From Geobacter sp. OR-1 (GTDB lineage: Bacteria; Desulfobacterota; Desulfuromonadia; Geobacterales; DSM-12255), in the NCBI RefSeq assembly GCF_000813145.1, contig NZ_BAZF01000001.1, positions 62,001 to 126,000 on the forward strand: a stretch of 64,000 nucleotides of DNA, given 5' to 3'. Under the pieces are notes generated by a model. The model had not been told where the DNA came from. It saw only the letters and a list, made by a program, of their open reading frames with translations, and did not search any database. The stretch's first letter is position 1. Each line of letters opens with the position of its first letter. The position numbers and the translations under genes were made by a program. Below are positions 1 to 8,050 of the stretch, one piece after another.

Positions 1-1360
1 GGATGACCCCGCGCGCCGCCATGGTGCCGAAGGTGATGATCTGACAGACCTTGTCACGGCCATATTTTTCGGTAACGTACTGGATGACCTCTTCGCGCCG
101 GTCGGTGCAGAAGTCGACGTCGATATCAGGCATCGAGATCCGTTCCGGGTTCAGGAACCGCTCGAACAGCAGGTTGTACGGGATCGGGTCGAGATCGGTG
201 ATCCGGATGGAATACGCCACCAGGGAACCGGCTGCCGAGCCCCTGCCCGGACCGACCGGAATCCCCTGGTCCTTGGCCCAGTTGATGAAGTCGGCCACAA
301 TCAGGAAATAACCGGGGAACCCCATCTGCTTGATACAATCGAGCTCGATCCGGAGCCGGTCGCGGTACATCTGCTCATCGCTGTCGACAAAGTCCGGGTT
401 CTTGGCCCTGATGGTCGCCAGCCGGGAATCCAGGCCGGTTATCGCCTCCTGCTCCAGTTCGTCATCCAGGCTTTTCCCTTCCGGCAGCTCGAACTTGGGG
501 AAATGGTAGGTCTTGAAATCCAGTTCCAGGTTGCAGCGCTCCGCGATCCGCGCCGTGTTGGTCACCGCCTCCGGCGCATAGTGGAAGGCCGCGGCCATCT
601 CCTCCGGCGACTTGACATAGAACTCGTCGGCAGAAAACCGCATCCGGTGTTCGTCGTTCATGGTCTTGCCGGTCTGGATACAGAGCAGCACCTCGTGCGC
701 CTTGGCGTCTTCGCGATTCAGGTAATGGCAATCGTTGGTCGCCACCAGCGGCAGCGACAGCTCAGCGGCAACCTCCATAAGCCGTTGATTGGCGACTGCC
801 TGCTCCGGCAGGGTGTTCTCCTGAAGTTCGATATAGTACCGGTCCGGAAACAGCTCGCTGTACCAGCGGGCAGTGGCAACCGCATCCTCCATCCGGTTGC
901 GGCTGCACTGGGATGCGACCTCACCCTTGAGACAGGCGGAAAGTGCGATCAGCCCGTCGCAATGCTCGGCGAGCAGCTCCCGGTCGATCCTGGGCTTGTA
1001 GTAGAACCCCTCCTTGAAACCGGCGGAGACAAGATGGGAGAGGTTTTTGTAACCCTTGAGGTTCTCGCAGAGCAGAATCAGGTGGTAACTGGAATATTCG
1101 CCCGGAACGCTCCCCTGCTCCTTGTTGAAGCGGGAACCCGGCGCCACATAGACCTCTGCCCCGATCAGCGGCTTGATCCCCTTGTCCAGGCACTTCTGGT
1201 AAAACTCGATCGCCCCGAACATGGCGCCATGGTCGGTAATGGCCACGGCCGGCATGCCGAACCCTTTGACCTTGGCAACCAGATCGCCCAGCCTGATGGC
1301 ACCGTCGAGAAGCGAATACTGTGTATGCAGATGTAAATGTACGAATTCCGCTTGCTGCAT
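1..1360 (-). CDS. dnaE: DNA polymerase III subunit alpha, N-terminal part
   Basis: This is the first 453 codons of the replicative polymerase; the gene runs off the left edge. The protein opens with a PHP-domain signature ([16 protein letters not shown]), with [17 protein letters not shown] following. Near the window edge come [15 protein letters not shown] and PDIDVDF, the palm motif whose two aspartates (about D412 and D414) bind the catalytic metals. The ATG at 1360 is chosen because the family normally starts only a few residues before the PHP motif ([13 protein letters not shown]). It is transcribed leftward, away from the receiver gene. The C-terminal thumb, beta-clamp-binding and OB regions are not in the window. 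Assignment is certain at family level. Confidence 0.97.
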   Translation of the reverse strand, partial: MQQAEFVHLHLHTQYSLLDGAIRLGDLVAKVKGFGMPAVAITDHGAMFGAIEFYQKCLDKGIKPLIGAEVYVAPGSRFNKEQGSVPGEYSSYHLILLCENLKGYKNLSHLVSAGFKEGFYYKPRIDRELLAEHCDGLIALSACLKGEVASQCSRNRMEDAVATARWYSELFPDRYYIELQENTLPEQAVANQRLMEVAAELSLPLVATNDCHYLNREDAKAHEVLLCIQTGKTMNDEHRMRFSADEFYVKSPEEMAAAFHYAPEAVTNTARIAERCNLELDFKTYHFPKFELPEGKSLDDELEQEAITGLDSRLATIRAKNPDFVDSDEQMYRDRLRIELDCIKQMGFPGYFLIVADFINWAKDQGIPVGPGRGSAAGSLVAYSIRITDLDPIPYNLLFERFLNPERISMPDIDVDFCTDRREEVIQYVTEKYGRDKVCQIITFGTMAARGVI

Positions 1361-1383
1361 GGCTACCTATACGATATAAGTTG

Positions 1384-1413
1384 AAGGGAGTAGCTGACCG
1401 CCACTCCCTTTTT
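1384..1413 (+). terminator. Terminator-like hairpin upstream of dnaE
   Basis: A perfect 8-bp inverted repeat (AAGGGAGT / ACTCCCTT, 11-nt loop) is followed on the plus strand by a short T run. No plus-strand gene precedes it in the window, so it may instead be a leader or promoter-proximal structure of the divergent dnaE, or stop antisense transcription. The structure is seen; the role is inferred. Confidence 0.35.
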
Positions 1414-1514
1414 AGTATCACTAAAATGTTTGGCAGATTATGCCATGATCAAACAACAGAGTCAATTCCATACTGCCGGAGATGAACAGCGCGGCAACCG
1501 GAGTGGATAGAACA

Positions 1515-1898
1515 ATGGAGAACACGACTGATCAGCCAACCGTTCTGGTTATGGACGACGATGAAGATGTCCGGTTCATCGCGGCTATCATGCTCAAACG
1601 TATCGGCTTTAACGTTGATTTTGCCGAAAACGGCCAGGAAGCGGTCGATATGTACCGGTCCGGGCTGCATGCCGGAACCCGCTACCATGCGGTAATACTC
1701 GACCTCAACGTGCCGGGCGGCATGGGAGGCGAGGAAGCGGTCAGGCTGCTGAAGGAAATCGACCCGGACGTAGCCGCCTATGTATCCTGCGGCAATCCGT
1801 TCGACCCGGCAATGGACGATCCGGCAGGGCACGGCTTCAGAGGAGCCATTGCCAAGCCGTTTCTCCCGGAACATCTACATATCCTGCTGGAGCAGTAA
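1515..1898 (+). CDS. Stand-alone receiver-domain response regulator
   Basis: A single phosphoacceptor domain with no output domain, about 127 residues. The acidic cluster VMDDDEDVR, the phosphoacceptor Asp in VILDLNVPGG (D63 from this start), a Ser in YVSCGN at the conserved Thr/Ser position, and the Lys in IAKPF form the standard receiver active site. The ATG at 1515 is preferred over 1482: it has GGAG 11 nt upstream, while at 1482 the GGAG abuts the start codon. The sequence style (MGGEEAVRLLKEIDPDV, GFRGAIAKPF) resembles receiver domains at the C-terminus of hybrid kinases, so it probably relays phosphate from a kinase encoded elsewhere. No partner kinase is adjacent. Confidence 0.85.
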   Translation: MENTTDQPTVLVMDDDEDVRFIAAIMLKRIGFNVDFAENGQEAVDMYRSGLHAGTRYHAVILDLNVPGGMGGEEAVRLLKEIDPDVAAYVSCGNPFDPAMDDPAGHGFRGAIAKPFLPEHLHILLEQ

Positions 1899-1931
1899 AC
1901 CTCTCGGAAAACCGTTTTACCCGGAATAAAA

Positions 1932-3317
1932 ATGAACCAACCTATTTTAATCGACAGTCACGCCCATATCTACGGCGAAGACTTTGAGGCCGATTTTTCG
2001 GCAATGCTGGCGCGCGCCGCAGAAGCGGGCGTCGTAGAAATCGTAGTGGTCGGCGCCGACCTGGAGTCGAGCCGTGCAGCAGCAGAGCTAGCGGCCCGGT
2101 ATGCGAACCTTTACGCAGCGGTCGGAATCCACCCCCATGATGCTGCCGGTGTCACGGAGGATACCTATGATGAGCTCCGCCGGCTGGCAGCCGGGAATCC
2201 AAAGGTCGTCGCCATCGGCGAGATCGGGCTCGACTTCTACCGCGACCGCTCGCCACGCCACCTGCAGGAAGAGGTCTTTCGCAGGCAGATCCGGCTGGCC
2301 CGCGAACTGGAGCTGCCGGTGATCGTCCATGACCGTGACGCCCACGACCGGGTCATGGCGATACTGAGTGAGGAAGAGGCCCCGGAGGTCGGCGGGGTGC
2401 TGCACTGCTTCTCCGGAGATCTGCAGATGGCCAGAGAGTGTGTGGCCATGGGGTTCTACCTCTCGATCCCGGGCACCGTCACCTACCCTAGCAACGAACA
2501 GCTGCGCGAGGTAGTCCGCAGCATCAAGACCGAACACCTGCTGATCGAGACCGACTGCCCCTACCTCTCACCGGTCCCGTACCGCGGCAAACGGAACGAG
2601 CCCGCCTATGTGCGGGCCACTGCGGAAAAGGTGGCGGAACTTAAAGGGCTTACCGTTGAAGATGTCGGCAGGATCACCACTCTAAACACCCGCCGGCTGT
2701 TCCGGATTGCGCAGCCGGACCAGCAGGACAAGATCGCTTACCGGATCAGGAACTCGCTCTACCTCAACATCACCAACCGCTGCTCCAACCGGTGCACCTT
2801 CTGCCCGAAGTTCGACGACTTCCTGGTCAAGGGTCACCTGCTCAAGCTCGAACATGAGCCTGACAGCGCAGAGGTGCTGGCAGCCATTGGCGATCCCACT
2901 CCCTACGATGAGGTGGTCTTCTGCGGATTCGGCGAGTCGCTCATCCGCCTCGATCTGGTGAAGAAGGTGGCAGCGGAGCTGAAACGGCACGGGGTGAAGG
3001 TGCGGGTCAACACGGACGGCCAGGCAAACCTGGTCCATGGCAGAAATATCCTGCCGGAGCTGCAGGGGGTTGTGGACAGCATTTCGGTCAGCCTCAACGC
3101 CAGCGATGCCGGCATTTATGCCGTACTCTCCAACACTCCTTTCGGAACCGCCGGGTTTGCTGGGATCTGTGACTTTCTTCGCGAAGCGAGCCGGTTCATA
3201 CCCGAGGTTGTGGCCACTGCCGTTACTCTGCCGGGGATCGACATCGAAGCGGTCAGGAAACTCGCCGAATCGCTCGGGGCATCATTCCGCGCCCGGGAAT
3301 ATGAAGAGGTGGGATAA
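1932..3317 (+). CDS. TatD-family metal-dependent hydrolase fused to a radical SAM domain
   Basis: A 461-residue two-domain protein. Residues 1-258 are a TatD-type DNase/hydrolase: H10 and H12 of DSHAH, GEIGLDFY, VIVHDRDA, LHCFSG and IETDCPYLSP supply the expected metal ligands. Residues 275-461 form a short radical SAM domain with CX3CX2C at C284, C288 and C291 (TNRCSNRCTFC), then VVFCGFGES and VRVNTDGQA. TatD-linked radical SAM domains are a known family, adjacent to or fused with TatD; the substrate of the radical SAM part is unknown to me. There is no frameshift at the junction and the linker is short, so the fusion looks genuine. It starts 33 bp after the receiver gene and may share its transcript. 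Confidence 0.92.
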   Translation: MNQPILIDSHAHIYGEDFEADFSAMLARAAEAGVVEIVVVGADLESSRAAAELAARYANLYAAVGIHPHDAAGVTEDTYDELRRLAAGNPKVVAIGEIGLDFYRDRSPRHLQEEVFRRQIRLARELELPVIVHDRDAHDRVMAILSEEEAPEVGGVLHCFSGDLQMARECVAMGFYLSIPGTVTYPSNEQLREVVRSIKTEHLLIETDCPYLSPVPYRGKRNEPAYVRATAEKVAELKGLTVEDVGRITTLNTRRLFRIAQPDQQDKIAYRIRNSLYLNITNRCSNRCTFCPKFDDFLVKGHLLKLEHEPDSAEVLAAIGDPTPYDEVVFCGFGESLIRLDLVKKVAAELKRHGVKVRVNTDGQANLVHGRNILPELQGVVDSISVSLNASDAGIYAVLSNTPFGTAGFAGICDFLREASRFIPEVVATAVTLPGIDIEAVRKLAESLGASFRAREYEEVG

Positions 3318-3340
3318 GCAGCGATAATCCGCTGCAGCGA

Positions 3341-4309
3341 TTAGAACTCGCGCAGATTCTTATATTTCACCTTTGCCTTTTCCAGCTCTTCCGCCATCTC
3401 GCCCGGCAGGGTCGACTTGAGTGCTTTGGCGGTTTTTGCGAAATCCGCAGCTGCTTTTTCCGTAGCATCGGTCATCGAAGAGAGCGAGTTAGGCGGCGAA
3501 AGTGCCAGGGTCTGCATTCTGGCGTACTGCTCATTCAGCTTTGCCAGGGTTTCGCGTGAAGCGGCAAATTTCCCGGGCGGTTTGACAAGCTGGTTGTTGA
3601 CGATCTTATCAACTTCGGACCGGACCTTGTTGAGCCTGGTGATCTCTCCGGTTGCGGGAAGGGGCGAAAAAGAGCGCCCGTCGTCCTGGGCCGCTTTCCA
3701 GTCGTTGGCAATCCTTGATTGAACCTTGATACTCAGATCGGCTCCGGTCTTGATCCCGTAAAGGGCCTTGAAGTAGGTGTCGACATACATCCGTTCCGCC
3801 TTCTTTTTGGCATAAAAAGCGTACCCTCCACCGGAAACGGCCAGGACGACAATCAAACAGACGACCAGCATCGGCATCCTGTTCGAGCTGCCCCCTGCCG
3901 GAGTTGGCGAAGTTTTCTTGGCTTCCGGTTTCGCGACATGGGTATATGCATGTTTTTGCGCCCCGCTTTTGAAACTCGGCAGAGAAAACTCCACCCCTTT
4001 GAAGAGTGCCAGCATATGCTGGCGTTTTTGCTCACGCGCCTTTCTCTTGAGGACTGCCGGGTCGGCAGCGTAGAAAAAATCCGGGTAGAGGATTCCGCAT
4101 TTGGGGCAACTTATTCCTGCTCCCAGCGCAGTTCCGCACACCGAGCAACTCTTTTCCGTCAGCCGGCCATAGGCAACCCGGGCATATGATTCCTTGACTA
4201 TCTTCAAACGCGCATTGCAGGCGGAACAGTTGATACTGGCCCCTTCATCCGGAATTCCCGCATGATCAAACTCAATGGCTGCGTTGCATTTTGGACATGA
4301 ACAGGTCAT
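3341..4309 (-). CDS. Zinc-ribbon membrane protein of unknown function
   Basis: 322 residues. The N-terminus carries two zinc-ribbon-like pairs: CPKC/CSAC (the MJ0042-type finger seen at the start of many deltaproteobacterial proteins) and CSVC/CPKC around residues 56-72. A basic stretch (KRKAREQKRQ) and a Pro/Ser/Lys linker lead to one transmembrane helix near residues 148-168 (MLVVCLIVVLAVSGGGYAF). The remaining ~150 residues are lysine-rich and probably helical, ending in LREF. The topology suggests a cytoplasmic metal-binding head and an extracytoplasmic tail. It lies head-to-tail with the pseudopilin gene 27 bp upstream, so co-transcription is plausible. I do not recognise a characterised family for the C-terminal half. 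Confidence 0.8.
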   Translation of the reverse strand: MTCSCPKCNAAIEFDHAGIPDEGASINCSACNARLKIVKESYARVAYGRLTEKSCSVCGTALGAGISCPKCGILYPDFFYAADPAVLKRKAREQKRQHMLALFKGVEFSLPSFKSGAQKHAYTHVAKPEAKKTSPTPAGGSSNRMPMLVVCLIVVLAVSGGGYAFYAKKKAERMYVDTYFKALYGIKTGADLSIKVQSRIANDWKAAQDDGRSFSPLPATGEITRLNKVRSEVDKIVNNQLVKPPGKFAASRETLAKLNEQYARMQTLALSPPNSLSSMTDATEKAAADFAKTAKALKSTLPGEMAEELEKAKVKYKNLREF

Positions 4310-4336
4310 AACTTATACCTTTGCCAAAGCTATATT

Positions 4337-4870
4337 CTAGAAATCGCCCCTGTAACCGAAGAAACTGCCGTCTGAAGCCCTGACTATGTCATCCTCGCAC
4401 GAATCGATGATGTAGTCCGGGGTGTTGGTCTGCCGGTCAGGGCCTTTGCTGTAAAGGTCATAATCGTTTCCCGGGTTCAGCTGGTCGATGGACCCGAGCA
4501 GAGGATCTCCGCCGCCATTGATGTTCGTATACTGATACGGCACGCCCCAGGGATCGTTAAAAGTGTCGCGGTTGATCTCCGCCAGTGAATCAGGATAACG
4601 GTTCTTATCGATGTAAAACGACTGGATCTCATTGCTAATTGTCTGCAGATCGCCGATACAACGGGCCTTCTTGACTTTATCGATATAATTGAATCCTGCC
4701 GGTAGAGCCATCATCGCAAGGGCTGACAGGATGGCAACAACCACGATGAGTTCGATCAGGGTAAATGCCTTTACCCCGGCCAGGAGTGACTTCGCGCCGG
4801 GTGATGAGGGCGCCGGCTCGTTGCCGCCCGGGATGGGGAAATCAGCGCCGTTATGCGGATTACGTATCAT
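4337..4870 (-). CDS. Type IV pilin-like / GspG-like pseudopilin
   Basis: 177 residues with a prepilin N-methylation motif (AFTLIELIVVVAILSALA) followed by an alpha-helical spine and a small globular domain. The sequence YPDSLAEINRDTFNDPWGVPYQY and the later YSKGPD resemble the C-terminal region of GspG major pseudopilins (DPWGxPY and a GxDG-like calcium loop). Two things are unusual: the leader before the cleavage site is about 35 residues, and the -1 residue is Ala rather than Gly (VKAFTLIE). A shorter leader would need an internal start, and no other ATG lies between. It belongs to a type II secretion or type IV pilus-like machine whose other genes are not in the window. Confidence 0.85.
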   Translation of the reverse strand: MIRNPHNGADFPIPGGNEPAPSSPGAKSLLAGVKAFTLIELIVVVAILSALAMMALPAGFNYIDKVKKARCIGDLQTISNEIQSFYIDKNRYPDSLAEINRDTFNDPWGVPYQYTNINGGGDPLLGSIDQLNPGNDYDLYSKGPDRQTNTPDYIIDSCEDDIVRASDGSFFGYRGDF

Positions 4871-5046
4871 AATCGTTCATCCAATTGGTGAATTGACAAT
4901 TATCAATGCTTCTTATCGGTCAAGCGCGTCCAAACATGAAATGTATTTTTGCCCTGAACAATCTCGAACTATGCGATTCCATTTGCCTTAGGTAGCATCC
5001 TCCATAGTATGTTGCCAACGCCTAATCCTGCTTGCCGATTGCCGGC

Positions 5047-5982
5047 TTATTTGCCGAAGGTGGTTCTGAATTCGCTTGACCCTACCTGGTGAGTCACTTT
5101 GGTGTCCCGGTGCTGTATGTACCAGTCAATCTTCCAGCTGCCGGTCGTGTAGCCACCGGTCTTGATGCCGAAATAGGCAAACCCGGGGGTGTAAAAGCCA
5201 TGCGGACCGGCTTCGAAGGTCTTGCCGTCCGGATAGGTGATCTTGTATTTGTACATCCAGACCGGCGTGCCGTAGCTGTTCAGGTACTCCTTGGTATGCG
5301 GCCCCTGTATCCAGGCGGCAAAAAGCTGGTTGCCCCGATATTTGCCCGCCTGGGCGCCGTTATCGTACAGCGCCTTGGCATCCCATATGTTGCCCCGTTC
5401 GACGATTTTCAATTGTTTGTCGTAGTTTTCGTCTTCGACAATAAGCCCAACGCCGATGTCCTGTGCCTTCCAGCCAAAAGTGGCCGCCTCAGGCTGATGG
5501 CCGAACGTGGTCTTGAATTCGTTGGTCGCTACAAGGCGAGTTTCTTTGGTATCCCGGTGCTGTATGTACCAGTCTATTTTCCAACTGCCGGTCGTGTAGC
5601 CACCGGTTTTGATGCCAAAATAGGCAAATCCTGGAGTATAAAATCCGCTTGGACCGGCTTCGAAGGTCTTGCCGTCCGGGTAAGTGATCTTGTATTTGTA
5701 CATCCAGACCGGCGTGCCATAGCTGTTCAGGTACTCCTTGGTATGCGGCCCCTGTATCCAGGCGGCAAAGAGCTGGTTGCCCCGATATTTGCCCGCCTGG
5801 GCGCCGTTTTCATAAAGTGCCTTGGCATCCCACACGTCATTGCGTTCGACGATCCTAAGTTCCTTGTCATAGTTCTCACCTTCAACAATAAGGCCGACTC
5901 CGCTGTCTTTGAGTTTCCATTCCTCCGCATGTGCCGAAACCGTAACAATGAACGAAATCAGAATAGCCAATAACCGTAACAT
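5047..5982 (-). CDS. Secreted protein of two near-identical tandem domains
   Basis: 311 residues with a clear signal peptide (cleavage near SAHA-EEW). The mature protein is two ~149-residue copies that start EEWKLKDSGVGLIVEGENYD and FGWKAQDIGVGLIVEDENYD. They share long blocks such as GNQLFAAWIQGPHTKEYLNS and GFYTPGFAYFGIKTGGYTTG with only a handful of differences. The DNA copies are offset by 447 bp and are nearly identical in the core, so the duplication is recent or homogenised. No enzyme motif is visible. The many aromatic residues and beta-type pattern suggest a beta-sandwich-like extracellular domain. Function unknown; it lies just beside the cassette cluster but starts 130 nt from the last attC, so it is probably flanking chromosome. 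Confidence 0.85.
   Translation of the reverse strand: MLRLLAILISFIVTVSAHAEEWKLKDSGVGLIVEGENYDKELRIVERNDVWDAKALYENGAQAGKYRGNQLFAAWIQGPHTKEYLNSYGTPVWMYKYKITYPDGKTFEAGPSGFYTPGFAYFGIKTGGYTTGSWKIDWYIQHRDTKETRLVATNEFKTTFGHQPEAATFGWKAQDIGVGLIVEDENYDKQLKIVERGNIWDAKALYDNGAQAGKYRGNQLFAAWIQGPHTKEYLNSYGTPVWMYKYKITYPDGKTFEAGPHGFYTPGFAYFGIKTGGYTTGSWKIDWYIQHRDTKVTHQVGSSEFRTTFGK
5051..5916. repeat. Intragenic tandem duplication, period 447 bp
   Basis: Copy one spans about 5051-5469 and copy two about 5498-5916, aligned by the shared segment beginning CCCGGTGCTGTATG at 5106 and 5553. The repeat keeps the reading frame (149 codons). It is a likely site for recombinational expansion or contraction and for misassembly. 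Confidence 0.85.
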
Positions 5983-6110
5983 AATAAGCCCTCCTGGGTC
6001 AGATCCTGGTTCGATGTTACATTGTTAAGTCAAAATGCAAATAGGTTTCAAAATCGTAGCACAAAACTTTAACAATAAAATCGACTAAAGGAAAACTTAC
6101 ATAAGATGAC

Positions 6111-6174
6111 CATTAACGGGACTGAGGGTCTGCTGTGAAAGCGTAGCGGAAACAGCAGTACCCGATGGTTGAGC
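6111..6174 (-). other. attC-like site after the hydrolase gene
   Basis: 64 bp, read on the minus strand: R'' box GCTCAAC, then arms GGGTACTGCTGT and ACAGCAGACCC that pair with one unpaired T (the extrahelical base typical of attC), a 15-nt loop, and R' box GTTAATG. The R' box departs from GTTRRRY, so this is the weakest of the three sites. Its length, position 7 nt after the hydrolase stop, and perfect R'' match to the cassette start GTTGAGC at 7996-7990 support it. Confidence 0.6.
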
Positions 6175-6181
6175 GACGCCG

Positions 6182-7101
6182 TCAGCTCAGTTGTTTGTTC
6201 AAAAAACCGATGATCAGGCGATTAACAATGTCCGGTTGCTCCTGATGTAGGAAATGACCTGCAGAAGGGATGATATGATTTTCAAAATGTTTGAGAAAGG
6301 CGCTTTCCATCCCTGCAACAGTTTCCGCGCCAATACAGCCATCATTAGCACCATGCAGGTTCATTGCCGGAACTGGAATGGGATCGCTCAAACGCTTCCG
6401 AATATCGGCCAGATCCGGCTCCTGGAGAGCGGGGTTGAACTGGGAACGATAATACCCTAAAGCCGCCCGTAGCACGGAAGGATTTCGGAACGCAACCTTT
6501 ATTTCAGCCATGACCGCTTTCGGGCAGCGCCAGCCCGGCGACCACTCCTGCCATAACTGCTCAATGAATTCAAAATCATTGTGAGCTACGGCCATCTCGG
6601 CGAGCGGCAACTGGAAAAAATACATGTACCAGGAGCGCCTCTGCTGGGTCGGATTGGTTAACAACGCCGTCCGAAATTCCCAGCAGTCGGCACCGACATA
6701 CACACAATCTTCGCGACTTTTTCCGGCGCCATGATCGCCGCGCCACGCACCACTGCGGCGCCCCAATCATGGCCTAAGAGGGTGACCGGTTGATCCGACA
6801 GCTGATCGATCAGCGCCAGCAGATCCTGAATCAGGATGGCGACCTCAAAAGGGCCGTCGGACGGTGCGTCTGACTCGGAATAGCCGCGCAGACAGGGGGC
6901 GACCACCCGACAGCCGTTTTCCGCCAGCAACTGAATCTGGTGGCGGAAGGTGATCGGCTGGTCGGGAAAGCCATGTAGGGCTATGACCAGCGGCCCTTCC
7001 CCTGCTTCGAGGCCGTTAACCGTACGACCATTGGCCTGCACCGTGAACGGCCTGAAATTGTCGCCCTGTTTATCTCCCCATTGTGTGTCTTTTGTTGTCA
7101 T
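6182..7101 (-). pseudogene. Alpha/beta hydrolase (epoxide hydrolase/dehalogenase-like), frameshifted
   Basis: Two overlapping frames together encode a complete ~306-residue hydrolase. The upstream frame (7101 to 6658) holds the oxyanion motif HGFPDQP and the nucleophile elbow GHDWGA with Asp, as in epoxide hydrolases and haloalkane dehalogenases. The downstream frame (to 6182) holds the acid in HGANDGCI and the catalytic His in SAGHFLHQE. The junction is near 6680, where VPTAGNF must join RTALLTNP; one extra base at the short T run there restores 306 codons. Either a recent inactivation or a sequence error. It follows the sigma-factor gene by 67 bp and sits just before the attC-like site, so the two genes seem to share a cassette. 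Confidence 0.8.
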
Positions 7102-7168
7102 CTCCTCTGCCTCCTTAAGCTGGTTTATGTCGGTTAGACGTCACCGGAGGCAAAAGGTTACAAAGGAA

Positions 7169-7966
7169 TCAGGAAAAAATTGCCCATTCCTTATCTCTTA
7201 TCCCGTTCCTAAGCCTCTGCGCATACGCTTGGTCGGCAGCTTCCTGGCAGGTGCTCTGGTAGAGGGTGCGCAGTGCCTTCAGTTGGCTAATTTCTTCCCT
7301 GGCCTGCATGGTATTCGGAGGAGGCAAAGCGACTGCTGCCTGCGGGGCAAGCCACCCTTGCGACAGTCCGAAGCGAACCCACTGCTTGCACGAGCAGGTG
7401 CCGGACTTGTTAATCAGCTGACACCGGTCCTCCATGTAGCCAAACCATCGTGCCTTTGCCCGATGAAGGGCGGTTTTTACCGAACTGACCGAGCATTCGA
7501 GGATTTCAGCGACGAGCTTGTGGGGTAAACCCAGGGTAATTGCCAAACAAAACACCTTGCGCTGTTCGAGAGGTAAGCATTCCGTCAAGCTGTGCAGGCA
7601 CTTGGTTCTGATCTGATTGGCGAGCAGTTCGGTTTCAGGATTGTTGGCAGGATTCGGGTCTAGGATTTCTTCGAGCGCATAACCAAGATCTTCAGTAAGC
7701 GCAGGAACAGGAAACTTGGATCGCTGCCTCAGGTAATCATTGGCAACGTTCATGGCAATGCGATAAATCCAGGTGGAAAATGCACATTCCCCTCGAAAAT
7801 CACGGAAGGAACGAAATGCCCGGAGAAATGTTTCCTGGGTTACCTCTTCAGCGTCGTGGCTATTCCCGGTGAGCCCCAGAGCCAGCTTGTACAACATTTC
7901 GTTGTTTTCGGGGTACAACTGGTCAAAAAGTTCTGCCGGATCATCGGGCATAGGGACATTCTCCAT
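7169..7966 (-). CDS. ECF-type RNA polymerase sigma factor
   Basis: 265 residues from the ATG at 7966 (MENVPMPDDPAELFDQLY). Region 2 is clear (MLYKLALGLTGNSHDAEEVTQETFLRAFRSFRDFRGECAFSTWIYRIAMNVANDYLRQ in essence), as is region 4 (LPLEQRKVFCLAITLGLPHK, CSVSSVKTALHRAKARW). An ~85-residue C-terminal tail with CSCKQW follows, absent from minimal ECF factors. A longer open frame reaches 8011, but its first codons lie within the attC core, so the internal ATG, 29 nt inside the cassette, is preferred. No anti-sigma gene is adjacent; the next gene is the hydrolase. A sigma factor inside an integron cassette is unusual. The family call is firm; its regulon is unknown. Confidence 0.88.
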   Translation of the reverse strand: MENVPMPDDPAELFDQLYPENNEMLYKLALGLTGNSHDAEEVTQETFLRAFRSFRDFRGECAFSTWIYRIAMNVANDYLRQRSKFPVPALTEDLGYALEEILDPNPANNPETELLANQIRTKCLHSLTECLPLEQRKVFCLAITLGLPHKLVAEILECSVSSVKTALHRAKARWFGYMEDRCQLINKSGTCSCKQWVRFGLSQGWLAPQAAVALPPPNTMQAREEISQLKALRTLYQSTCQEAADQAYAQRLRNGIRDKEWAIFS

Positions 7967-7989
7967 TGCTGTAATCTTCGCCTTTCTTG

Positions 7990-8049
7990 GCTCAACGGCG
8001 TGGGGACGCAACAGCGCGTCAGCGCCTGTGTGCCGCCGCCTTGTTATAC
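7990..8049 (-). other. attC site between the DUF5677-like and sigma-factor genes
   Basis: 60 bp. On the minus strand it reads R'' GTATAAC, inner arms ACAGGCGC and GCGCTGT pairing with one bulged G, outer GGCG/CGCC pairing, and R' GTTGAGC (fits GTTRRRY). R'' is the exact reverse complement of GTTATAC, the start of the same cassette at 8880-8874. The stop of the preceding gene is 1 nt away. Confidence 0.82.
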
Positions 8050-8050
8050 A

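Noticed and set aside
5983-6110. The tandem-domain gene as a fourth integron cassette
   Set aside because: Its start is about 130 nt from the last core site and no attC-like hairpin or matching R'' box follows its stop.
7967-8011. Longer start for the sigma factor
   Set aside because: The added codons lie in the attC core region; the ATG at 7966 fits cassette layout and sigma-factor length.
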